From assembly GCA_015075105.1 (NCBI GenBank), contig JABTUZ010000002.1, positions 1,040,001 to 1,104,000 of the forward strand: DNA of 64,000 bases, given 5' to 3'. This document shows positions 35,004-44,748 of this stretch, in pieces. Each line of letters opens with the position of its first letter. The stretch's first letter is position 1. Under the pieces are notes generated by a model. The model was not told the origin of the DNA and made no database searches. It saw nothing but the letters and a program-made list of their open reading frames with translations. Source of the DNA: Leptospiraceae bacterium. GTDB lineage: Bacteria; Spirochaetota; Leptospiria; Leptospirales; Leptospiraceae. A program made the position numbers and the translations under genes.

Positions 35004-36146
35004 TTGAAGGTAATAAAAATATACAAAACTTTTGAAACTAAAAAATTTAGACTACCAAAAAAATTTTTAGAAAAAGATATTTGTAACAAGTACTATGAAA
35101 AGAGAGAAAAAAAAGTGGATCTAAGTGAGTTTGATTTTGAATTAGACGAGTCTCTAATCGCAAAATATCCAGTAAAAAATAGGGATGAAAGTAGGTTGAT
35201 GGTTGTCGAAAAAAAAACCGGGAAGATTTCTATTGAGCCGTTTTTTAAAAATATAAAAAATTATTTGAAACCGAATGATCTTTTAGTTTTCAATAATACT
35301 AAGGTTAGCAAAAGAAGAGCATTTCTATTAGATGAAAAAAATAAAAAATACGAAGTTTTATTTTTAGAGAAGTTGAAAGATTCAAAGTCTTGGCTTTGCC
35401 TGATTAAAAATTTAAAAAAACTACCCCCTCACCTCATTCTAAAATCTATTTCTGGTGATTATAAATTCCAATTTGTTGGCAGAAAAGAAATATACGGAAT
35501 ACTTGAACCTCAGGATTTCATAAATGAGTTTGACTTTGAAAATTTTGGAGAAATTCCTATTCCCCCTTATTTCAAAAGAAATTCCGAAAAATCAGACGAA
35601 AAAAGATACCAGACAGTCTTTAGTGAAAACCTTGGGTCGGTTGCAGCGCCCACTGCAGGATTACATTTTTCTAAAGAGCTTTTAGAAGACCTTAAAAAAA
35701 AAGGGGTACTTCATACCTCTGTAGAGTTAAAAATCGGTTACGGTACATTTAGCCCGATAATCACAGAACAAATTTTAAATAAAAAACTCCACAAAGAAAC
35801 TTACTCAATTTCAAAAGAATCTGCCAAAGTTTTCCATTCGATTGATAGAACTAAGCAAAAAATCTGTGCAGTTGGAACTACAACACTTCGAGTTTTAGAA
35901 ACAGAATTTTTAAAAAATAAAGGCAAATTTACTAATGGAGAAGGAGAGACTGATTTATTTATATTCCCAGAGGACTCTATTCAGTCTATTGATTCACTTG
36001 TAACAAATTTTCACTTACCTAAAAGTAGTCTACTACTATTAGTGAGTGCATTTGCCGGAAAAGAATTAATCCTCGAAGCATATAAAAAGGCAATTTCAGA
36101 AAAAATGAGGTTTTTTTCTTATGGCGACTCCATGTTGATTTTATAA
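35004..36146 (+). CDS. queA: S-adenosylmethionine:tRNA ribosyltransferase-isomerase
   Basis: QueA adds the cyclopentane epoxide precursor from SAM to preQ1 in tRNA. The conserved protein starts at LSEFDFELDESLIAKYPVKN and continues with RDESRLMVVEKKTGKI, LLVFNNTKVSKRRAFL, YQTVFSENLGSVAAPTAGLH, VELKIGYGTFSPI and DSLVTNFHLPKSSLLLLVSA. The frame extends about 37 residues further upstream to a TTG at 35004. QueA normally starts where this protein reads VDLSEF, and a GTG lies there at 35115, so the start is uncertain. The last residues RFFSYGDSMLIL are typical. Queuosine gene tgt is 6 kb away. Confidence 0.93.
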   Translation: MKVIKIYKTFETKKFRLPKKFLEKDICNKYYEKREKKVDLSEFDFELDESLIAKYPVKNRDESRLMVVEKKTGKISIEPFFKNIKNYLKPNDLLVFNNTKVSKRRAFLLDEKNKKYEVLFLEKLKDSKSWLCLIKNLKKLPPHLILKSISGDYKFQFVGRKEIYGILEPQDFINEFDFENFGEIPIPPYFKRNSEKSDEKRYQTVFSENLGSVAAPTAGLHFSKELLEDLKKKGVLHTSVELKIGYGTFSPIITEQILNKKLHKETYSISKESAKVFHSIDRTKQKICAVGTTTLRVLETEFLKNKGKFTNGEGETDLFIFPEDSIQSIDSLVTNFHLPKSSLLLLVSAFAGKELILEAYKKAISEKMRFFSYGDSMLIL

Positions 36147-36176
36147 TCTATGATATTTAAATAATCTTTTACAAAA

Positions 36177-36572
36177 TTATTCCTTCACTCCAAGATTCAT
36201 TTTTTTAATTTCACCTGACTTGAGCGCATCGGCAAATTTTATAAATACTTCAAAATGGGTTTTTTTTTCAATATTTAACAGTATGGATTTATTTTTCCAT
36301 TCTCCAGACAAAATCTTTTTTTCAACTAAGCTCCATTCTATTTTGTCTTTATCTAAAAAAAATTCCCCTAAGGAATTGATGTTTACAATTATATCACCAT
36401 TTGTATTCCCGGATACATTTTTTGCATTCGGAATATCTAACTCCATAGACTGGAAATTTTTCGTAAAACTAACGCTTAGCATTACAAAAATCAAAAGTAT
36501 AAAAATAATATCCATAAAGCTCGTCATGTCTAAAAGACTGATTCCCTGGGACTTTTTAGCTCTTCTTCTCAC
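36177..36572 (-). CDS. exbD: ExbD/TolR-family biopolymer transport protein
   Basis: ExbD couples proton motive force to TonB-dependent uptake with ExbB. The 131-residue protein has one N-terminal membrane helix (LLDMTSFMDIIFILLIFVML) with the essential Asp of the 'SFMDIIF' motif, then a periplasmic domain with VNINSLGEFFLDKDKIEW and ILLNIEKKTHFEVFIKFADAL. It overlaps exbB upstream by 17 bases. ExbD and TolR are hard to tell apart; no tonB or tolA is present in the window. Confidence 0.87.
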   Translation of the reverse strand: MRRRAKKSQGISLLDMTSFMDIIFILLIFVMLSVSFTKNFQSMELDIPNAKNVSGNTNGDIIVNINSLGEFFLDKDKIEWSLVEKKILSGEWKNKSILLNIEKKTHFEVFIKFADALKSGEIKKMNLGVKE

Positions 36573-37110
36573 GAGAAACCCTATACACTATTCCAAAAGA
36601 CTCAGTCTCTATCTCATCTAACTCACCTTTTAAATATTGATGAAATACCAATGAAGGCACAGCAATCAACAAACCAAAAATTGTAGTAAGGAGAGCCTCG
36701 CTAATCCCACCTGCAAAAATTTCAGGACTAGCTTGACCTGTAGCCCTCATTTTTTGAAAAGCAGAATAAATACCAAGAACAGTACCTAGTAGCCCAAGTA
36801 GTGTGGCAATCCCGCCGAGGCTTCCCACCCAGTTTATCTTTTTTTCATACGAAAAAATCAAATGCTCAAACTTTTCTTCCCATCTTTTTTCAATGTCTCT
36901 TGTATCTTCCAAAATCTTAAAAAATGACCTACCGAATGGTGTTCGTAATTGATCAGTGTTCTCTAGAAATAAATCCTTTTGAATACTGCGAAATTCAAAA
37001 AAAAGATGAATCACCAAAGAAAGATTTAAAATAGATACGCATAAAAGTGGGAACATAATACACCCCCCACTCAAAAAAAGTCTAACTATTTCCATATATT
37101 TTATCACCAT
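36556..37110 (-). CDS. exbB: ExbB/TolQ/MotA-family proton channel protein
   Basis: The 184-residue protein has three membrane helices, the first near LFLSGGCIMFPLLCVSILNL and the other two near WVGSLGGIATLLGLLGTVLG and ISEALLTTIFGLLIAVPSLV. GTVLGIYSAFQKMRATG and GGISEALLTTIFGLLIAVPS are family signatures. The start may be the ATG at 37110 or at 37095 (MEIVRLF), which has GGTGAT before it. The gene is divergent from the GT87 gene (72 bases between them), and exbD follows. Confidence 0.88.
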   Translation of the reverse strand: MVIKYMEIVRLFLSGGCIMFPLLCVSILNLSLVIHLFFEFRSIQKDLFLENTDQLRTPFGRSFFKILEDTRDIEKRWEEKFEHLIFSYEKKINWVGSLGGIATLLGLLGTVLGIYSAFQKMRATGQASPEIFAGGISEALLTTIFGLLIAVPSLVFHQYLKGELDEIETESFGIVYRVSREKKS

Positions 37111-37182
37111 AAAATTTAGATTTTCTTTTTAATACCAAATTTTCATTTTCAACGAATACGAAAAATAAAATCTAGTATTTTC

Positions 37183-38484
37183 ATGCTGAATATTTTACGA
37201 CTGGGAAAACAATTATTTTCTGAATTAAATAAAAAAGATAAATTTTTTCTTTCGTTTAGCTTTTTGATTCTTATCACCACATTTATTTTAGGAGCACAAA
37301 AGATCGGCTTAAAATCAGACTTTCAAGATTATTACAAGGCTTCGGAATTATTTAGAAATTCAAAAGATATTTATCAACTCGAATTATTAAAATCTTTGAA
37401 AGAATCCATTAAACCAGAAGATGCTTTTAAAACAGAAAACCTGATTAAACTAGAAAGCCTGAAAAATAGCGTAGGAACGTATATCTATCCCCCAACTTTT
37501 GCTTTCTTACTTCTTTCTATATCATGGTTGCCATACACTTTCAGTTCTGCAATTTTTTATATTCTGAATTTTTCCTTTTTACTAATCTCGATGTATTGGA
37601 TTTTGCAAATCACAAACACCAAAAAGAAATATCTAATTCTTTTTCTTTCTATAATTTTGAGTTTCAGGTATTTAGAAAATCATTTTTATAACAATCAAGT
37701 TGCTTTTATTTTACTTGGATTGATATTATATTCTATTCGCACTAAAAACCCATACTCCTCCGGGGCAGCGCTTTCTCTTGCAATTGTAATCAAACTTACG
37801 CCAGGAATATTTCTATTATATTTTTTATTTCAAAAAGATTGGAAAAAAATTAGTCTGACAATTTTTTTCTTGGTGCTTTGGGTGCTACTTCCTTTTTTAT
37901 CAGGGCTTCAATACAATTGGAGCTTACTTACTGATTGGATAGACATGGTGTTGAAAAATTTTCTACAAAACCCAGAGTTTAGAGCTTGGAAAAATAACCA
38001 ATCTCTCATAGCTACCTTAGCAAAATATTTTCTGCCAAACGGAGACTTGCAAAATCAAACTGAATTTGGAATGCCTTTTATAACTTTATCTCCTAAATTT
38101 GTAAAAATTATATTCTACTTTTTCGCATTACTCTTTTTTGGATCGGGGCTGTTAAAATACTATAAATCTAAAGTAAATCTCTCAAACTCTCAAGTTATAT
38201 CTTTGCTGTTTATACTTTCTGTAATATTTAGTGGAATCAGTTGGATTCATTCATTTGTATTTTTACTATTTCCAATAACGTATGGTTTAGTTAATATTTT
38301 AGAAAATACTGTCTCCTTATTTTCTAAAATTCTTTTTTGGATTTCTGTAACCCTACCAATCCTAAGCGGTAGAGTGTTTGTCGGAAATTTCTTGGAAGAC
38401 CTTTTACTGATGATTTCTGTTTTACTTTATACTTCTACACTTTTGTATATCTCTATCTTGAGTTTTAAAAAAAATGGAAACTAA
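37183..38484 (+). CDS. GT87/DUF2029-type membrane glycosyltransferase
   Basis: These integral membrane enzymes usually transfer mannose or a similar sugar from a polyprenyl donor. The 433-residue protein has about nine membrane helices. A periplasmic acidic motif is seen in GLKSDFQDYYKASELFRNSK, then VGTYIYPPTFAFLLLSISWL. Helices carry typical elements such as NNQVAFILLGLILYSI and GAALSLAIVIKLTPGIFLLYFL. The 3' end overlaps the GT4 gene by 11 bases, so the two enzymes may build one glycan. Confidence 0.8.
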   Translation: MLNILRLGKQLFSELNKKDKFFLSFSFLILITTFILGAQKIGLKSDFQDYYKASELFRNSKDIYQLELLKSLKESIKPEDAFKTENLIKLESLKNSVGTYIYPPTFAFLLLSISWLPYTFSSAIFYILNFSFLLISMYWILQITNTKKKYLILFLSIILSFRYLENHFYNNQVAFILLGLILYSIRTKNPYSSGAALSLAIVIKLTPGIFLLYFLFQKDWKKISLTIFFLVLWVLLPFLSGLQYNWSLLTDWIDMVLKNFLQNPEFRAWKNNQSLIATLAKYFLPNGDLQNQTEFGMPFITLSPKFVKIIFYFFALLFFGSGLLKYYKSKVNLSNSQVISLLFILSVIFSGISWIHSFVFLLFPITYGLVNILENTVSLFSKILFWISVTLPILSGRVFVGNFLEDLLLMISVLLYTSTLLYISILSFKKNGN

Positions 38485-39613
38485 TCTAAAATTCAAACCA
38501 AGAGTAGGAATAGATGCAAGACCTTTCGCTTACGGAATGACAGGAAACTCCAGATACTTGCACGAAGTATTAAAAAAATTAATCCATTTTAATTCTCCTT
38601 TTGAATACTACCTTTACTCACACAAAGAATTTCATCCGGTATTTGAAGATGTTTATGAAAGTCCACTAATAAAAGTATCTGTTTATGATAAATTCCAGAT
38701 CCCGGGTTTTCTATGGCTAAATTATATTCTACCCAAGGAATTAAAAGAAGATAGAGTAGATATTTTTTGGGGAACTCTGCAAATGCTCCCTTTCTTCAAA
38801 ATGAATATACCGGAAGTTGTAAACTACCACGACTTGAATTTTATTTCTGCACCAAATACCATGACGAAAGCAAATTATTTTCAACACAAAATTTTTTCAC
38901 CAATCACTTTACGTCATGCGGACAAAATTTTTTGCCTTTCTAAAAATACAAAAAATGATATACATCAAAATTTCCCAAGATTCAAAGAGAAGCTGACCGT
39001 TATTTATCCGGGGGTCAATCAAAAAACAGAAGGATTGCATGTAAATCCGCCTTACGATAATTTTTTATTTACAATTGGAACTTTAGAGCCAAGAAAAAAT
39101 CTAAAGACTCTAATTCTTGCTTACATTCAATTAAAAACCGAAAACCCTAACTTCCCTCTAAAACTAATTGTGGCTGGTAGAGTAGGCTGGAAAGAAAAAG
39201 AACTGTCCGATAGTTTACTAAAAGGTGAATATGAAAAATTTGGTTTATACTTTTTGCAAAACCCTGATGACGATGTATTGACCTTTTTATACAAAAACTG
39301 TTATGCTTTTTTATTTCCTTCTATCCACGAAGGATTTGGTCTTCCACTACTCGAGGCTTTAATAGAAAATAAAATCTGTGTCGCCTCGGACATACCTGTA
39401 TTCAGAGAAGTGCTAACTGATGAAGATATTTTTGTTGAGCCGCTAAATATCATTAATTGGAAAGAAGCTCTATTGAAAATTGAAAAAGAAAATTTGAACA
39501 AAAGGAAAAAAGTCTGGAATAGGGAAGATTGGAGCTGGGATAAATCGGCTAACTCAATTGAGAAAGAATTAAACTCAATCTGGAAAAAGAAAATAGATAG
39601 GCTTTCTTTTTAA
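38474..39613 (+). CDS. Glycosyltransferase family 4 protein
   Basis: The 379-residue cytoplasmic GT-B enzyme begins with RVGIDARPFAYGMTGNSRYL. The acceptor half has VVNYHDLNFISAPNTMTKAN and KIFCLSKNTKNDI. The donor-binding half has FTIGTLEPRKNLKTLILAY, AFLFPSIHEGFGLPLLEALI (the E-x7-E motif) and CVASDIPVFREVL. It overlaps the GT87 gene. Acceptor and donor are unknown; mannose transfer is common in the family. The nearby Leptospira-type envelope genes fit a role in surface glycan synthesis. Confidence 0.88.
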   Translation: METNLKFKPRVGIDARPFAYGMTGNSRYLHEVLKKLIHFNSPFEYYLYSHKEFHPVFEDVYESPLIKVSVYDKFQIPGFLWLNYILPKELKEDRVDIFWGTLQMLPFFKMNIPEVVNYHDLNFISAPNTMTKANYFQHKIFSPITLRHADKIFCLSKNTKNDIHQNFPRFKEKLTVIYPGVNQKTEGLHVNPPYDNFLFTIGTLEPRKNLKTLILAYIQLKTENPNFPLKLIVAGRVGWKEKELSDSLLKGEYEKFGLYFLQNPDDDVLTFLYKNCYAFLFPSIHEGFGLPLLEALIENKICVASDIPVFREVLTDEDIFVEPLNIINWKEALLKIEKENLNKRKKVWNREDWSWDKSANSIEKELNSIWKKKIDRLSF

Positions 39614-39647
39614 ATCTATATGTGGTTTTTGCTATGAAAATCTCTTT

Positions 39648-40130
39648 TCAACGAGGTGTTTTCCTCTTTTCGTCGGGTTTGTGTCGTTTTAGTCTGTTGT
39701 AGCGGGTTGTTTTTCTCTTGGAAAGGTAAGCTCCCCCCGCAATCGTGGTCACCGGGGTGGGAACTCCATTCTCGAAGAATCGACTGGGGAGAATTATGTC
39801 CCATTCGGCAAGGTCAAGCACTAACAGAAGAGTAAAAAGAGCGGTCTTTGTGGTACCAAGCCAGTCTGCAAGAATCCCCAATTCAATCCAGTCATCGTTA
39901 TTCGGGGTAAAATTCTTCTTCTGCAAATTTTGCCCGACTTCTTGATACGCTTTCTTTACTCTATCCATTTTCTCAAAAGTCCCCCAAAGAATCACATTTC
40001 TGTATCTGTTCAGCAATGCGTGCAAATATTTTCGTCTCGAAAAACCCGTCGTTCTTCTATTGAACTCGTCCATATATTTTGCTGGAACAAGCAAGCTCGA
40101 TTGGGTTTCTGTAAATTTTTGTGGGTTCAT
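39648..40130 (-). CDS. DUF1564 family protein, copy B
   Basis: This 160-residue protein is nearly identical to the one at 11259-11720 over the first 140 residues. Differences seen are Glu to Asp in FEKM(E/D)RVKKAY, Glu to Asp in TPNN(E/D)DWIE, and a changed and longer C-terminus (RKTTRYNRLKRHKPDEKRKT here). The upstream sequence, including the AAGGAG and the start of the 67-bp repeats, is also shared. The duplicated block is about 770 bp. This implies a recent copy or conversion event. Function unknown. Confidence 0.8.
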   Translation of the reverse strand: MNPQKFTETQSSLLVPAKYMDEFNRRTTGFSRRKYLHALLNRYRNVILWGTFEKMDRVKKAYQEVGQNLQKKNFTPNNDDWIELGILADWLGTTKTALFTLLLVLDLAEWDIILPSRFFENGVPTPVTTIAGGAYLSKRKTTRYNRLKRHKPDEKRKTPR

Positions 40131-40506
40131 AAATTTCTCCTTAAAGTAAAATTTTCTGCTCTCCTTTATAAGGTAAAAAAAGTTTGCTTTAGAAAAAAAA
40201 TTTTTGCATTTTTTAGAAAATTTTTTTAGCTTTTACAGAAAAAGTCCCAAATCTGCACTAAAGGCGTAATTTCTTGAAATCCCCATAAAAAATGGAGATC
40301 CCACATTTTTGCATAAAAGGTTCACAATTGGTATAAAACATGCACTTTACAGAAAAGAGTGGAGATCCCACATTTGTGCACGAAAAGTGCAAAATCTGCA
40401 CTAAACGCGAAAGCTCAAAACCTCTAACGAAAAAAAATCTACTTGTAAGAAATAGCTGAATTATTTTTACTGATATTGATTCTCAATTTCTTTTTAGGGG
40501 CCAAAT
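40131..40506. repeat. Intergenic region with two 67-bp repeat units (copy B)
   Basis: Units beginning TGGAGATCCCACATTTTTGC start at 40293 and 40360, exactly 67 bases apart, and correspond to the units at 11883 and 11950. TTTGTGCAC...GTGCAAA in the second unit can form a hairpin around GAAAA. The rest up to the ATG at 40507 is AT-rich without a recognised element; GATATTGATTCTCAATTTC about 40 bases before the ATG is a possible metal-regulator or promoter site but is not convincing. Confidence 0.75.
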
Positions 40507-41379
40507 ATGCTTTCTTCCATTCTATCTAAAAAACCATACACTGGGATAATTTCTTTTATTTTAGTTTTATTTACCATGCCTTTGGGTCACTCTGCTATGA
40601 TTTTAATGGAGAAGGGGTTTGGTCACGAGTACGTCTTTCATGCAGCTATAGCATTAGGACTATTTGGTTTAACATTACTCGTAATCGGGGTGGTGGCAAA
40701 AAACAAAACTTTTTCTACCTTTATGGGGCTTTTTTCCGGGTTGTTTGTATGGACTGGTTGGGTTGAGTTTTCTTTTGTTTACTACGCAAAAAGATTCGAG
40801 GTAAAAGGACTAATCGAAAACGGAGAAATGGTAACTAAACCGGAATATTTAATTATGCCATCTTCTATTGGATTTCTAGGAGTACTATTTCTAATTTACG
40901 TATTAGGAAATAATTCTAACTGTCCATTTTTTATCTGGTTTCAAAAAAGGCTTAGAATTTTTTCAAAGATCAAAGAAATTCCTACAGAAAAAAATCCTGC
41001 TGTTGTAACCTTCGCAGAATTTATTGCAATACTTTGGACATTTTATTTACTACTACTTTTTGCTTATGACAAAAACTTTTTTGGTGATAGACATCCTGTC
41101 ACTTATATAATCGCATTCGGCTCTTTATTCTGGTCATTGTATTTATTCATGCGTCTTATGACATTCAACCAATTTGCATACTCTCTTCGTTATTCAATTC
41201 CCACTGTAATTATTTTCTGGAATTTTGTAGAGATATTGGGAAGATGGAATCTGATGAAAGAAATTTGGTTAGAACCAAAGCAATACTCTCTTGAAATGGG
41301 TCTATTGCTTTTAATATTTACTTTAGTTACAAGCTATTCTATATTTCTAGGATTCAAACCAAAAAAAAATTTGCAGTGA
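40507..41379 (+). CDS. Polytopic membrane protein of unknown function
   Basis: The 290-residue protein has seven or eight predicted membrane helices, for example TGIISFILVLFTMPLGHSAM, AAIALGLFGLTLLVIGVVAK and EMGLLLLIFTLVTSYSIFLG. A histidine-containing first helix (GHSAMILMEKGFGHEYVFH) is notable. The sequence shows no enzyme motif that I recognise. The next gene, an outer-membrane barrel, overlaps or directly follows it, which suggests that the two act together. The start ATG at 40507 follows TTTAGGGGCCAAAT, where AGGGG is a fair ribosome-binding site. Confidence 0.7.
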   Translation: MLSSILSKKPYTGIISFILVLFTMPLGHSAMILMEKGFGHEYVFHAAIALGLFGLTLLVIGVVAKNKTFSTFMGLFSGLFVWTGWVEFSFVYYAKRFEVKGLIENGEMVTKPEYLIMPSSIGFLGVLFLIYVLGNNSNCPFFIWFQKRLRIFSKIKEIPTEKNPAVVTFAEFIAILWTFYLLLLFAYDKNFFGDRHPVTYIIAFGSLFWSLYLFMRLMTFNQFAYSLRYSIPTVIIFWNFVEILGRWNLMKEIWLEPKQYSLEMGLLLLIFTLVTSYSIFLGFKPKKNLQ

Positions 41380-41384
41380 GTTTT

Positions 41385-42458
41385 ATGTTTTATTCAAAAT
41401 TTAAAAAACCCTATATCACCTTTTCTCTATTCATTTTATTATTCGGATACCAATCCATAAATAGTCAAAGTGAAACCTTGAAAACCAGTACTACTGAAAT
41501 TGAAGACAGTAAAAAGAAAATGTATGACCCTGATAAAGCATTGATCATGGCTACACCAGTCTATGGGGGGCTTATAAGCGGAATAGAATTTCCTTATAGA
41601 TTTCCCTATTTTCAAAACGGAAACTTTACCTCTAAAGATTTCCAATTATTACGAGGAGAAAAAGATCTTCATGGATCAGGAAATGGTGGTGGAGTAGAGC
41701 TTGGAATCGTAAAAGGAAACTGGAGTTATGTAACAGTCAATTTTCAATTTGAGAACACACCTTACGAAACAGTAGGAAGTGCTACGAATCATATTGAAAA
41801 GACTCGTTCTAGCTTTGTGGGAACTTTAAATTATTTACAATACTCTTGGGAAAACAAGTCCCAGTTTGTACCTACTTTTGGAATAGGCTTCTTTAATGGA
41901 TTTGTAAATACTACGGTAAAAGATTTTGTAGCTTTTGATCCTTCTCAGAAATCTGTAATCTATTCGAGTTATGTCAATGCATCAAGCCATGTTGTGAATC
42001 CTTTTCCAAAATTAGGAATGAAAATAAAGATCCCTGTTCAACATTGGTATGTAGCTCCATTCTATTCTTATTTTTACGAAGAAGTGACAGCTAACGTATC
42101 TTACGGTACAGGGAAGGTGCTTTCTCCTGATCCTGCTTTATTCAATCCATTTACCTTTGCAGAAACAATTGGAAATTCATCAAACAATTCTCTTCTATAT
42201 CCGGGGGAGGCACGCAGTCTAAAAAAATACTATCAAAACGTTGTAGGTGCAAATATATTTTTGGACTTTCACTATTTTATTCAGCTAAGAGCGAATATTT
42301 ACAGAAATCTAACTAGAAATTTATGGACTGCAAGAGTATTCCTTACATTTTTTTTCCACAAAAATATAGGAATTTCTGCCTATTATGAATACGCAGAGAG
42401 AATCACAGGTCACTACAACTACTGGCTTATAGGCCCAACCTTCGCAACCCAGTTTTAA
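41385..42458 (+). CDS. Predicted outer-membrane beta-barrel protein
   Basis: A start at ATG 41385 (MFYSKFKKPYITFSLFILLF, GYQSINSQ) gives a signal peptide; a GTG nine bases upstream overlaps the previous stop. The mature part of about 330 residues alternates polar and aromatic residues in strand-sized pieces: WSYVTVNFQFENTPYETVGS, LNYLQYSWENKSQFVPTFGI, HWYVAPFYSYFYEEVTANVS. The last residues are GHYNYWLIGPTFATQF, ending in the C-terminal Phe typical of barrels. No family is recognised. It lies in one unit with the membrane protein before it. Confidence 0.7.
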   Translation: MFYSKFKKPYITFSLFILLFGYQSINSQSETLKTSTTEIEDSKKKMYDPDKALIMATPVYGGLISGIEFPYRFPYFQNGNFTSKDFQLLRGEKDLHGSGNGGGVELGIVKGNWSYVTVNFQFENTPYETVGSATNHIEKTRSSFVGTLNYLQYSWENKSQFVPTFGIGFFNGFVNTTVKDFVAFDPSQKSVIYSSYVNASSHVVNPFPKLGMKIKIPVQHWYVAPFYSYFYEEVTANVSYGTGKVLSPDPALFNPFTFAETIGNSSNNSLLYPGEARSLKKYYQNVVGANIFLDFHYFIQLRANIYRNLTRNLWTARVFLTFFFHKNIGISAYYEYAERITGHYNYWLIGPTFATQF

Positions 42459-42520
42459 TATTTCATATAGTCAAAATATTCTTTTTGACATTTTTTTCTG
42501 AAAAATTTGTTATTATTCCG

Positions 42521-44638
42521 GTGTCTTTTTCTAAACTTTTATTAACAATATCTATAATTTTCTTTTTCTCATGTACGAAAGAAAAAAAGATTTTTCCGGT
42601 AGCTATAAAAGGTATTTTAGATATTAGCCAAAAAAGTGAAAAGAAATGGGAGTTTGATCTTGATGGAAACTTGAAGTTAGACGGAGAATGGGAATTTTAT
42701 TGGAAAGAATTTTTAGAGCCTGTTACACTCTCTAACCCTGACTCAATCACTTCTAATACTAACACACAAAAATTTTCTCCAGATTGGATAAATATTCCAT
42801 CCGCATGGAATAACCTGCCTGTTCCAAATAGCAACAAAGAAAAAGTTGCTGGCGCTTTCGGTTTTGCAACATACAGACTCAGAATTCTCACTGACTCAGC
42901 CCAAGAACTTTCTATAAAGTTTCCTTACATAAACACGTCTTACAGACTTTTCATAAACGGTAAATTTATATCTGAAGTAGGAACTCCATCCGACTCAAAA
43001 AATTCTTCCAGTCCAAGTGTTCATTCTGATGTATTTGAAATTCCAATTTCTGAAACAAAGAAAAATGAAATAGAAATACTCATCCATGTTTCAAACTATT
43101 TCCACTCAAAAGGCGGGATTCGTAACTCCATACTACTCGGTAAAAATCAAAAAATAAAAAATCTTCATGATAGAAATTTATTTTTTGATTCATTCCTTGC
43201 AGGTAGTATATTTATCACAGGTCTTTACCATTTAGGACTGTATTTACTCAGAAGAAAAGAGTCATCCCCGTTGTACTTAGGGATTTTTTGTATCCTGATG
43301 AGCTTTCGTACTTTATTAATAAGCGAAAACTACTGGTATGAAATTTTCCCGAATTTTCCTTATGAAGTGGGCATAAAGTTAGAGTACTTAGTTTTTTATT
43401 TTGGTCCTGCGATTTTCTTACTTTATATCAATCAAGTTTTTCCTAAAGATGAAATAAAGATTCTATCTAAAATATTAAGAATTTTTTCTTATTCACTCAC
43501 TATTGTAATGTTAATTACCCCTGTTAGGATTGCCTCCAATACTTTAATTTTTATGGAATCAATGACGTTAGTTGGAATGCTATACGTTATTTATATTATG
43601 ATTCAAGCAATACGAAATAGACGTGAAGGAGCCAAATCTTTTGCTTTTGGGATTTGTATTATTTTTATTGCTATAATAAATGATATGCTCTATGTAAACC
43701 AAATTCTTTCTACGGGTTATTTTGCTCCTTTTGGGGTATTTTTATTTTTTCTTTCACAAGCCTATTTGCTTTCTATTCGTTCATCAAAGGCATTTGACCA
43801 AGTGGAAGAACTCACAAACTCATTAGAAAAAAAAGTACTAACTCGAACAAATGAATTACTTCAATCCAAAAAAATTATTGAAACTGAAAAACTCATATCC
43901 GAAGAATATCTTAAAAAACTGAAGAAAGACCTCCATGTTGCCAGGAGTATCCAAAGAGCAATTCTCCCGACGAAACCTAAAAACGAAAAATTAAAATTCT
44001 ATTCAAAATATCTACCTATGTCTGAAGTAGGTGGAGATATTTATCATATAGAAGAAATTCATCCAAATTATATTAGAATATTTATTGCAGATGTCACAGG
44101 ACATGGAATGCAGGCTGCCTTAATAACGATGTGCGTTCTTGCGGATTATCAACATTTAAAAAATTCACACTTAAGTCCTTCCGAAATCCTTCGTAAAATA
44201 AATATCCAATTTTGTGAGAGGTATTCATTCTTATCTACATTTTTTACTTGTATGGCAATGGATATAGACTTAAACTCCAATATCTTGTCTTTCTCTTCAG
44301 CGGGACATCCTGCACAATTCAAGTTCTCTTCAGGGAAAATCGAATTATTTGAAAGAACAGGAAGACTAATCGGCTTAGCTAAAGATTCAAATTATACTTT
44401 AGTGGAGACCGCATTTCAACCGAATGATAAGCTCTTTTTATTTACTGATGGTTTGTATGAAGAAATTAATTCAGAGCATATAGAATATGGTGAAGATCGA
44501 CTCATAAAAATTATAGAAGAAAATATTACAAAAGATTTAGATATTATTATAGAAACCACACTTGCAGATTTAGACGACTTTTTGGGTGGTTCCGAAAAAA
44601 GAGACGATATTACTTTTATCGGGATCGAATTTTTATAG
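42521..44638 (+). CDS. 7TMR-DISM sensor with SpoIIE/PP2C phosphatase output
   Basis: SpoIIE-type enzymes dephosphorylate STAS anti-anti-sigma factors. I prefer the GTG at 42521 (MSFSKLLLTISIIFFFSC) because it gives a lipoprotein-like signal. Next comes a periplasmic carbohydrate-binding-like domain (KFSPDWINIPSAWNNLPVPN, FGFATYRLRI, SYRLFINGKFISEVGTPSDS), seven membrane helices (about 225-430), a coiled coil (EELTNSLEKKVLTRTNELLQ) and the phosphatase: ARSIQRAILPTKP, SEVGGDIYHIEEI, IFIADVTGHGMQAALITMCV, LSFSSAGHPAQF, LFLFTDGLYEEINSEH and KRDDITFIGIEFL. All metal-binding Asp motifs are there. Likely targets are the STAS proteins at 17.4 and 28.8 kb. Confidence 0.9.
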   Translation: MSFSKLLLTISIIFFFSCTKEKKIFPVAIKGILDISQKSEKKWEFDLDGNLKLDGEWEFYWKEFLEPVTLSNPDSITSNTNTQKFSPDWINIPSAWNNLPVPNSNKEKVAGAFGFATYRLRILTDSAQELSIKFPYINTSYRLFINGKFISEVGTPSDSKNSSSPSVHSDVFEIPISETKKNEIEILIHVSNYFHSKGGIRNSILLGKNQKIKNLHDRNLFFDSFLAGSIFITGLYHLGLYLLRRKESSPLYLGIFCILMSFRTLLISENYWYEIFPNFPYEVGIKLEYLVFYFGPAIFLLYINQVFPKDEIKILSKILRIFSYSLTIVMLITPVRIASNTLIFMESMTLVGMLYVIYIMIQAIRNRREGAKSFAFGICIIFIAIINDMLYVNQILSTGYFAPFGVFLFFLSQAYLLSIRSSKAFDQVEELTNSLEKKVLTRTNELLQSKKIIETEKLISEEYLKKLKKDLHVARSIQRAILPTKPKNEKLKFYSKYLPMSEVGGDIYHIEEIHPNYIRIFIADVTGHGMQAALITMCVLADYQHLKNSHLSPSEILRKINIQFCERYSFLSTFFTCMAMDIDLNSNILSFSSAGHPAQFKFSSGKIELFERTGRLIGLAKDSNYTLVETAFQPNDKLFLFTDGLYEEINSEHIEYGEDRLIKIIEENITKDLDIIIETTLADLDDFLGGSEKRDDITFIGIEFL

Positions 44639-44748
44639 CACAATATCTGCCTTTTTTGGAGTACAAGTCAATTTCTGCTTCTTAGCAATAAAAATATTTT
44701 AAGATTGCATTATTTATAAAAGGCGTACCTGCAAAAAGTCGTTTTTTG